64,000 bases of DNA, taken from NCBI GenBank assembly GCA_965153455.1, contig OZ234503.1, positions 10,359,118 through 10,423,117 of the forward strand. The letters are read 5' to 3'. The notes below the pieces were generated by a model, which did no database searches, was not told the origin of the DNA, and saw only the letters and a program-made list of their open reading frames with translations. The stretch is from Sphagnum compactum. Lineage: Eukaryota; Bryophyta; Sphagnopsida; Sphagnales. This document shows positions 56,285-64,000 of this stretch, piece by piece; positions within the stretch are counted from its first letter, which is position 1, and each line of letters begins with the position of its first letter. The position numbers were made by a program, and so were the translations under genes.

Positions 56285-58095
56285 ATGCGCCCCCAAACTC
56301 CTTAGGGTACCCAAATGTGGGTCCTAGTGATGCACCCTCACACTCCTTGAAAAACTCAAATGCGAGTCCGAAAATGAAAATAGTGGAAAGAGTTGAAGTA
56401 CGCTCCTTAGTTCGCAACATTTTGGGGGCAAAAAGGTGTGCTCGAGCTCTGGGATGGGGACTGGGAAGAGTGACAAGTGAGTCAATTATTCACACGGACT
56501 TACACAAACTAAACAACAAGTTGATTACTGTGTGATTGAAACACTTTTGGTGCATGGATGAATCACGGGCATACAAGGACTCACGAAACTCACCACGGCT
56601 CGAACTTGGGGGGAAGCTAGCACCTTCCCCCTTATAGTATTCTCTATGATTAGCCACGGGGGTTGCATCCAAATGTCATTTTGTCCTAGGACTCCCAAGT
56701 TGGGAATCCCAAAATTTTCGAAATTGGAACTCTTGACAATTTAGAAGGCCATAACTTCTTGCGTAAACCTCCGATTGAAGTGAAATCCAAAGCAACATTG
56801 TAGCCCTTGTTAAGAGCTTTTCAACAATATGTGGCATGCCACTGCACGCACGTATTTCATGGTGATTCTTGACTTTTAATGGGCAGGAGTCAAATTGACA
56901 CCTTGATTCCCGACCATTTTTTTGGTCATAACTTGTGTTTTAAGTACTCAAATGGATCATGCGAGCTCATTTTAGACATTTACGTTTCAAGAAATTTCCA
57001 TGGTATAAATAACCTTTTAATCCAATGAGTTTTGACTCCTTAAAATATCTCTTTGAAGATTCGAACTCCATAGGCATTCCAACTCCCAAAGTGGGAGTCC
57101 GCTTGGGAGTGGTTTCATTCCCTCACATTCTTATAAGTGTAAATATGACTCCCAAGTTGCACTTTCAGCCCGTACCTTTCTATGCCTTTGCCTTGGTCGC
57201 AAACCCAAGGCTAAGGTCGTGACACCTAAAGCAAAACGGCGGAAAAAAAAAAGTTACGACACGCTCCTTAATTCGTAGCACTTGGGGGGTACGAGGGTGT
57301 GTTGGAGCTTTGGGATGGGACTAGGACGAACTTATAAGCAAGAGTTCAAAATAAAATCAACTTGCACAACCAAGAAAAGAGGGTGATTAGTGCAAGTTGA
57401 ATGGAAGTGGTGTAACGAACTTAATAAGGACAGCCTCAAGCACAAGTTTTACACGGCCCACAACCTTTGGGAGGAGGCATCGCGCCCCTCCCTATAGTAT
57501 ACTATGTGCCTTTCCATAGGGATTACATTCAAATGTCACTTTTCCCCAGGACTCCCAAGTGAGAGTCCTAAAATTAGGACTCTTGTTGTTCCAAAACTTT
57601 GGACACTCATATCTTTTTCAAATCAAGTCCGTTTCAAAAATGCAAGGGCAATATTTTATATCCCTCTAATGGTGTATAACACGTTCCAATTAGAGCTCAT
57701 TGACCCCTGCTTTCAAGGGGTTTATGGTTGGGAATTTGATTCCCGCCCCTTCTTTTGATCATAATTCATGCAAATCAAATCTAAATGAATAATACAAAGG
57801 CACTTTAATCATCTAAACTTCAAGGACCTTTTTAACGATTCTTAGGGGCTCAATTTGGCACTTGCTTGCCTTTCCAACCAAGACTCTAAACATTCGTGAC
57901 TCCCACACGAATGCAACATCCAAAGTGGGAGTGCACTTGGGAATCATTGGGCTCCATCCATTACACTCTCCCCCATTTGAGAAAATTTGTTTCACACCTA
58001 AACACACTCTCTTGGCCTCATGGGCCTTTGCACTCCACATTTAGTCACGAACCCAATGTTAAGGTGACGACGCACTAGGTGCGTACTAGCCTTTT
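56285..58095. repeat. ~1.8-kb insertion made of two tandem ~0.85-kb modules
   Basis: Copy 1 has no counterpart (31310-31330 continues directly into the sequence after 58095). Module 1 contains TACGCTCCTTAGTTCGCAAC (56399), AAATGTCATTTTGTCCTAGG and ACTCCCAAGTTGGGA (about 56672), and ends CGCAAACCCAAGGCTAAGGT (about 57200). Module 2 contains the matching ACACGCTCCTTAATTCGTAG (57258), AAATGTCACTTTTCCCCAGG (about 57531) and ACGAACCCAATGTTAAGGTG (about 58048). Frames inside are short (60-85 codons) and unrecognised. It is most likely a nested mobile element or two tandem LTR-like units, but no TG..CA ends were fixed. Confidence 0.65.
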
Positions 58096-58465
58096 TTACA
58101 ACTTCTTATGTTAAAAAATAATTTAACAATAACACAATTAAACTTTACATATGTAAAATTATCATAAAATGAACAATAAATGAGCACCTATCAAAACATA
58201 CTACTTATTTCCATTCAGTAGTATGAATAGAATGTATGGAACATATTATTTTCATGATTAAAATGTACATACATTGAGCAATCCTATCATTAAATAAGGT
58301 ATTTAAATTTAAACAAGTTCAATTTTTCTGTTGGAGGAGGTAAGCTTCGCAGATCTTCTCCAGCCTTATGGTTTTCATTTGTGGGTACACCATTCGCCCC
58401 ACCTAATGAAACAATCGATGCAACAAGTATTGAGCTGTTACTAGACGCACGTACTTCATTATCCT

Positions 58466-61400
58466 TCAGGATATCCATTTCTTCATTTTCAATGAGTTAG
58501 ACGCATGAGTTGGACAAACTCCCTCTGTGATTGACCCCTCCCTTCTTTGAATGCTAGGTTTTACTATTGGATTCATTCTTTTTGGGTTTGTCCTTCCTTG
58601 CATACTCCTTATATTTTTTGGCCTTTCGTTGACGAACATTTTTCTTTCCACCTTTTCCCCCCTTCTTCTCCCTTTTGTCTTAGCTTCCACCTCCTTATTC
58701 CTTATTGCCTCCACCTCGTCCCTGGTTCCCACTTTCTTGGTTGTTTTCATCATCATGACCACCCTCCTTGACTTCATGATTACTTTGTTCACTAGCTATG
58801 ATTTGCAACACTCCTACTTCCAGTTCAGTTCCTACATTTTGGGTAGTAACACCCCATAGCATTTGCAAGAAAATGGACGTTATCATCTCATAGCGATCCC
58901 CTTCAAGATTGATAGGAATAATCTCTAGAACTTTACATCTCGTCTCTTGCAATTTGAAAAAAATCCATAATTAGAAATCATACACCCAAATATGGGTCAA
59001 GAATATTTTAAAAAGATGTGCAGGATATGACTTACAAGACAAACATATGTCAAAACCCCTCTGTTGAATACACTAAGGCACACCATTCCATCATAAATGA
59101 TTGGTTTGAAAATTTCAGCTTGGGCTTCAAAGCAAATTTCATTCTTGTATAGGTGCCTATCTATTGGGAAGGAGGATGTATTATGCTCCACTAATGATGG
59201 CAACTCATTGTTACCGAAAACATCCTCCTTTACATTTATTCCAATTTTGCAAGGGAACATATGCATAAAGAAGGACCAGATCCTTCATCAAGTTTTTTGA
59301 CGCATCTAATACTTTGGCTGGTTCCACCATGTACTACGCGAATTCAAAATGAAAAGTCATCACATGACTAGACTTCATGACCGTCAATAACAAGTTCTTG
59401 AAGGAGTTTCAATCACATATGCAAACAATGACTTTGAATGAAGCTTTCACATGCTTCATTGCCTAGAGGAAGGACTCCCAGTTGGGGCCTGTCCACACTA
59501 TTGGATCATCTTTAATCGTGTGTGTAATACACACAACTATGATTGTTCTAATGGCATCATCATGCAAAACTATTGCCATCTCCTCCTTATCGATCACATC
59601 AAGAAGGCCCGCCATGTTATTAACTCTCTCAAACTTGTAATGTGGGTCCAAAAGAATTGCCTCAATTGCATTCCCCTCCGAAGTTCCACTCTCAATCCAC
59701 TTCTATAATGCACATCTGAATCTTGTGGGGGGCACCTCAGCTGAGGGGTTCAACCTCATTTTTTTATTGTAGAAGCCTTATTGAACTCCGAACCTACAAT
59801 GGAAAAAATCTTTTTGTCTAGGTTGTGTTTGGTCTTTACTTCCTTCCATTCGTCATCCTTGTGGGGCTTCTCATTATTTGAAGTCAATTTTGGAAATCAG
59901 AAATGAAACATGATTTCATTACGAATCATCACTTTCCATTTTAAGACCCTTGTGATTTTGTACATCAATTTGAGATTGGATCTGCCTCCACCCTTAGCTG
60001 GACGTTCCCATAACATGATTGTGTGGTCAAATAGTCCTTTTGCCAACTTCTCAAGTTGCTTTTTTTTTAAAATTGTGAGGCAACCAAATGTTGATTTTCT
60101 AATGAATTTTGAAGGACAAGCACAAACGTTGCCATTTTCATCTAAAATATTGCACCTGCCCCATTCGAAAAGGACACTCTCCCACATCTATAATATAGTG
60201 TCCGACAAAAGTAGGATATTCATGCATTCTTTTGTTGAATTCCATGTTCAAAATTGGCTTGAGAGTCTCTTCAAAAGCCTACAGAGTTTTCTGCACTATA
60301 TTAGTTTGTGGAGTAGATATAATTGATATGGTGGGAGCAAATCGAAAGTCTTTTATATTTACCTTATAATCCTTGAAATGTCAACTTGATGTATCAAGAT
60401 TTGGCAATGGTCTTTCATAAATATTCCATATGTGACGCGCATGTCCAAGATTCTCTCGATACAACGTATTTGACGTAGTTAGCCCACAATGCTTGTTATT
60501 CAAAATGTTGGACACCTTGCACAAGTGAACAAACAACAATCTTGAACTTGCTGTAAAGTTTGCGAACTTCAGGGTTTGTGTTTGGGTCCACCACGAAATC
60601 CTATGAAGAAAACCAAGACTTTTCACAATATCAGTAATCACTTGTAAATCACAAATTTTAATTGAGAAGTTAAAGGATCTAAAATGAGTGAAACTCCACA
60701 ATGCACGTTGGGAACCACCTGGTGGCTACCATGCATTCTTGATAACAACTTTTGGACACTGCCTAGCAACCGCTAGGCATTCTTGACAATGAACTTTTGG
60801 GAATCACCTGACAGCCACTAGGCGATTCTCAATTCATATTTGTTCAATTTTTTTAAAAATTCAACAAATAATTCAAGATCTCATGAGATGAAGGAGGAAA
60901 TTTACCAATGTTGTAACAATTGTGTGTTGTTGCCCGATAATCAAAAATTGATGATTCTCTATTTCCTTCCAAGTTTTTGGCTTGCATGGAAGAATGCAAT
61001 TTGGATTCTTTGGGTCTTTAGGAATCGCAAAAATGGATGTTTTCGTATCATACTTGTTGTATTGGACAATCTTTTTTTTAATCTTGTCCACATGGACGTT
61101 TGAAAGCGACCTGTATATAATGTTGGGGGGAGATCATTTGAATTTATATACTTCAATTTCCACATTTTGCACTAGAGCAGTACCAAATAGGAAATAAACA
61201 TTGTAATCCTCTTGTATGGTTTTTGCAACAAGACGACATTCTTTTGCATCAAATCCTTTGTCTTCTTTTTCTAGCACCATATTGTCTAGGATTTTCTCCT
61301 TTTGCGCCTCCATCTTTTCCTTATGAGGTTCTTCCCTTGGTCGCTTTCCACCTAAACTCTCCATTATAGTCAATGTGTAATAAGTATTTCTTAGGGATTC

Positions 61401-61855
61401 TTTAGCAAACTCCTCCTTCTCAAGATTGATTAACTCATGGAGGTTAATAAAACATTCACAAATTTGGGTTGGTGATCAATCAAAGAGGTCACCCACCCAA
61501 AATCCCCTTTCAACGGTCTTGGGTGTGAGCTCATCATTTATTTAGCAACATTCACAGACCAATCTAACAATTTGCTGCTTCTTAAGGTCTTCTAGTAGGA
61601 GGACCACCTTTCCCAAATTGTGTGCTCAGACCACCATATGCTTCAATAGCATTTTCTTCACATTATCCTAGTTTTCATTTTTTACGAAATGGAACTCTAC
61701 ACTTAAATGTATTTTTTTTTAAATCCTTACCACTCGAGAAGTTACCTTGAGTGTAGGGTCCCACATTCCAGGCATTGCCTCTTTGTATAGTGGAATGAGG
61801 CTAAGATAATTGCCAACAACTTTCTTCATAAGAGGGGGTGTGTACCTATAATGTT
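58466..61855 (-). pseudogene. Gene X, copy 2: unrecognised decayed multi-part gene with Lys-rich tail
   Basis: This is the counterpart of 31720-35045. Segments in minus-strand order: MTIMESLGGKRPREEPHKEK (61373-61134); KKKIVQYNKYDTKTSIFAIP (61091-60873); HLCKVSNILNNKHCGLTTSN (60701-60381); ESVLFEWGRCNILDENGNVC then MLWERPAKGGGRSNLKLMYK (60187-59897); AILLDPHYKFERVNNMAGLL (about 59660); MHMFPCKIGINVKEDVFGNN (59266-58997); and a 108-codon Lys/Arg-rich tail (58792-58466). Several segments are more open here than in copy 1 and vice versa, so each copy decayed independently. No known domain is recognised. Confidence 0.55.
60714..60829. repeat. Three TTGGCGRYYGCCAA-type palindromes in tandem
   Basis: Copies lie at about 60714-60737 (ACCTGGTGGCTACCATGCAT), 60757-60783 (CCTAGCAACCGCTAGGCATT) and 60800-60829. 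The second forms an almost perfect CTAGC...GCTAG hairpin. Copy 1 has two at the matching place (33951-34021). Others in copy 2 lie at 54208-54232, 55299-55324, 55363-55386, 56028-56053, 56143-56166 and 56212-56237. Confidence 0.75.
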
Positions 61856-61914
61856 TTACACATATTACAATCAACACATTAGTCTTTCACTAGATGGAAA
61901 ATTTAGTTTGGTTA

Positions 61915-62445
61915 ATGCATGGCAACCCGCCAGGCTCTTTGTTCATTATAGTGGATGGAGTGGAGAAAATGCTTAGTTGTTGCCAAGATTTTTTTCCACT
62001 ATAGTGGATTGAGTTGAGGGAAGACACTTCACGGCCACTAGGCATTTCCCTCAAGTTTATTCAATTTTTTGAGAGAAACGCATGGCAGTTGCCATGTGTT
62101 TTTCCCATTTGATAAAATGCAGTGAGGGGAAAACATTTGGTGGCTGCCAAACATTTTCCCTTCACTCCTGTTGATTTAATTGAATGAAACACTTAGCGGT
62201 CACTAAGCCTTTTCTCACTACAATGGATTCCATTGAGGGAAACGCCTAACAGCCGTCAAACATTTTTTGACTTCCTAGGATGTAGTGAGGGAAAAATGCC
62301 TAGCAGTCGCCAAGTGATTTCCCCTCACTATAGTGGATGTAGCTGGGGGAAAATGTTTAAGCAGCCACGAGGCATTTTCCCTAAATTGTTTTTCCTTTTG
62401 TTTCAAGGAAATTACTTGGTAGCCAACATGCATTTTTTTCACTAA
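61915..62445. repeat. Minisatellite of palindromic units, about ten units of ~55 bp
   Basis: Each unit carries a hairpin core related to TTGGCGRYYGCCAA (AAACATTTGGTGGCTGCCAA, AAATGCCTAGCAGTCGCCAA, AAACACTTAGCGGTCACTAA, AAACGCATGGCAGTTGCCAT and others). Cores are joined by TTTTCCC..ACTATAGTGGAT.GAGTTGAGGGAAA spacers. Cores lie at about 61917, 61962, 62025, 62078, 62130, 62186, 62239, 62294, 62352 and 62403. The array abuts the high-coordinate end of duplication copy 2. It has the same motif found singly inside both copies. Confidence 0.85.
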
Positions 62446-62779
62446 AGCATTGAGTTGAGTGATAGAGGAGGGCATGTAAAAAATACAAATAAACTATTTA
62501 CAAATCAACAAACTTGGAGTGACTAACAAGGACTTACACTACTTTAGTAGCCATGTTGATGTTGATGGCCTCCCTGCTTTTTATGTTTTGAGGTTTGGAA
62601 AATAGCCTACATTGACAATAAAGGAAGACGTTTGCCTTAGATATATTTACATTGGGCTATTAAAGAGAGAGAAATGAAATAGATGCAAAGGCATAATGAA
62701 AGAGAGATATGGACTAACAAAGTGATCTATACATATGGAAAGTTTACAAGCGAAATGTTTTGACAATATTTTTTGGTAG

Positions 62780-63760
62780 AAGGAATGTGTGTGTGCCTAT
62801 CTTTGGATTGATCTATATGTGAGTTTTCCTCTCTCTTTGTTGCTTTGTCACCATTTAGCAATCTATGTGAGTTTTTCTCTCTGTCTGTTGCTCTATCACT
62901 ATCTAAAAATCTATGTGAATTTTGCTCTCTCTTTTTCTCTATCACAACTTAGCAATCTAGCAAGCTTTCTTTCCGTCACAGAATTACGCTCTCTTTATCT
63001 TTGTCAGTCAAACTATCTCTTTCTCTCTTTCTTTTATATATGAAAAGAAATGGAAGAATGATTCAGTCTTTTATATATGTCAATCAAATTATCTCTTTCT
63101 TTCTCTTTCATTGTGTAAAAAAGAAATGGAAGAATGATTCGATCTTCTATCTCTATTAGTCAAATTGTCTCTTTTTCTCTCGCTCTCTTTCTCTATAGAA
63201 AAAAATGGAAGAATAATTCAGTCTTCTATTTTTGTCAGTCAAATTATCTCTTTTTCTCTCTATCTTTCTCTCTCTCTATAGAAAAGAAGTGGAAAATGAT
63301 TCGATCTTTTATCTCTCTCACTTAAACTCTTTCTTTCTTTCTTTCTCTCTTTTGTGTCTATAGAAAAGAAAAGGAAGAATGTCCCACTCTTCTATCTTTG
63401 ACTTCTTTCTCTATCGCAATCTCGCAGATTCACAAAGTGTAAACTCTGAATTACACAGAATTGTGTTCTTTTTATCTCTGTCATTTTGGTTTTGTTATTC
63501 AATTTATCTTTCTTTCTCTCTCTAGAAAAGAACTAGAAAATGTCTTGTTGTTGTTTCTCCTGCTTTCTCTCTTTGTCACAATCTTGTAGAATGTTCCTCT
63601 CTATCTTTCTTTGTGGTAGTGTAACAATCTTATGCTCTTTTTCTCTCTTTGTTCAAAAGCATTGGAATAATGTCTTGCTGTTCAATCTCACATTTCTCTT
63701 TGTCATTTGAAGAAAAGAATCATAACAATATTTCTATCTTTCTCCTTTTCTCTATGTTTA
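62780..63760. repeat. CT-rich microsatellite and ~80-bp tandem array
   Basis: The + strand is dominated by TCTCTTTCTCT runs. Within it, AAATGGAAGAATGATTC recurs at about 63050, 63125, 63205, 63287 and 63370, followed each time by a TCTTCTATCTCTGTCAGTCA-like stretch and CT-rich sequence. Earlier units (62820-62960) repeat ATCTATGTGAGTTTTTCTCT. Frames here are Ser/Leu/Phe-rich repeat translations. Confidence 0.8.
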
Positions 63761-63839
63761 TTGACTTGTGTGCACCTCTCCCAATGTTTGTCTATTATAC
63801 TCAGAGTGAAAAGGAAGAAATATGAAGGAATGGAGGAAC

Positions 63840-64000
63840 AGAGGAATGAACAAACCGGAAGGTAAACCTAATTAGACCTTCCTTAAGCAGACAACACATA
63901 AATCGTGAAGGAACTAAGGAATAGAGGAACGAATGAACTAGAAGGTAAACCTAATCAAACCTTCCTTAAGTAGACAAAACAAAAATCGTGGAAGGTCAAT
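63840..64000. repeat. 82-bp direct repeat with internal hairpin, two units to the window end
   Basis: GGAAGGTAAACCTAAT at 63858 and AGAAGGTAAACCTAAT at 63940 start matching stretches. Each contains GGAAGGT...ACCTTCC-type inverted arms and CTTAAG.AGACAA.AC.TAAATCGTG. The array probably continues past the window. Confidence 0.75.

Larger units (their letters stand above)
52355..61990 (-). repeat. Segmental duplication, copy 2 (~9.6 kb)
   Basis: This is the partner of 26205-35170, in the same orientation. It keeps the tandem repeat at 52430-52800, FCP1-like modules 3 and 2, gene X and the palindromic motifs. Two large differences from copy 1 are visible. A ~1.3-kb segment with FCP1-like module 1 is missing near 55030-55110. 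A ~1.8-kb block is inserted at 56285-58095. Coding traces are again on the minus strand and decayed. Confidence 0.85.

Noticed and set aside
62789-63325. Ser/Leu/Phe-rich + strand frames of 63-84 codons
   Set aside because: They are translations of CT-rich microsatellite units.
1-64000. CRISPR arrays, bacterial operons, ribosome binding sites, rRNA genes or tRNA genes
   Set aside because: No evenly spaced identical repeats with unique spacers, no bacterial gene layout and no cloverleaf with A/B boxes was found; phrases such as GGGGTTCAAACTAG at 21455 and 22932 lack the rest of a tRNA.

Overview
The window reads as nuclear DNA of a land plant. It is AT-rich and repeat-littered, with almost no long open reading frames. 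The one gene I can model completely has three exons with canonical GT/AG introns and resembles a small land-plant membrane-protein family. The transposon remnants are Ty1/copia and PIF/Harbinger types. I cannot place the species; it could be a bryophyte, a fern or another plant with a repeat-rich genome.

Layout. 1-7 kb: low-complexity and minisatellite DNA, including a miniature inverted-repeat element at 428-1078, an exact 24-bp minisatellite at 4221-4388 and a ~62-bp array at 6228-6990. 7.5-9.4 kb: a decayed minus-strand gene encoding a coiled coil followed by a recognisable RING-H2 zinc finger, broken by many in-frame stops. 9.9-13.5 kb: two more arrays built on a GACC..AATT..GGTC palindromic core. 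14.9-15.9 kb: a copia RNase H fragment beside a Harbinger transposase fragment. 16.4-20.4 kb: a less AT-rich island holding the intact gene (17622-20235, minus, 180 residues, one membrane span). 20.5-22.95 kb: a large, partly tandem AT-rich repeat just upstream of that gene.

The dominant structure is a pair of diverged ~9-10 kb direct segmental duplicates, at about 26.2-35.2 kb and 52.4-62.0 kb. Each carries, on the minus strand, an unrecognised decayed gene X with a lysine-rich tail, followed by decayed modules resembling the FCP1/NLI-interacting-factor (HAD-type) phosphatase domain. Copy 1 has three modules. Copy 2 has lost one, and a short element-end scar lies at the junction. Copy 2 also has a ~1.8-kb insertion made of two tandem ~0.85-kb modules. 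Both copies, and a minisatellite at their edge (61915-62445), are studded with a recurring near-palindrome of the form TTGGCGRYYGCCAA flanked by AACATT/AATGTT-like arms. That motif is the most striking unexplained signal here.

Between the duplicates, 38.0-44.5 kb forms a second compositional island, clearly less AT-rich. It has weak but possible minus-strand exons and no recognised gene. Two inverted copies of a ~0.43-kb repeat (36.37 and 46.74 kb) and two related 0.62-0.64-kb TIR elements (37289-37908, 51543-52186) lie around it. The window ends in CT-rich microsatellite and ~80-bp tandem arrays.
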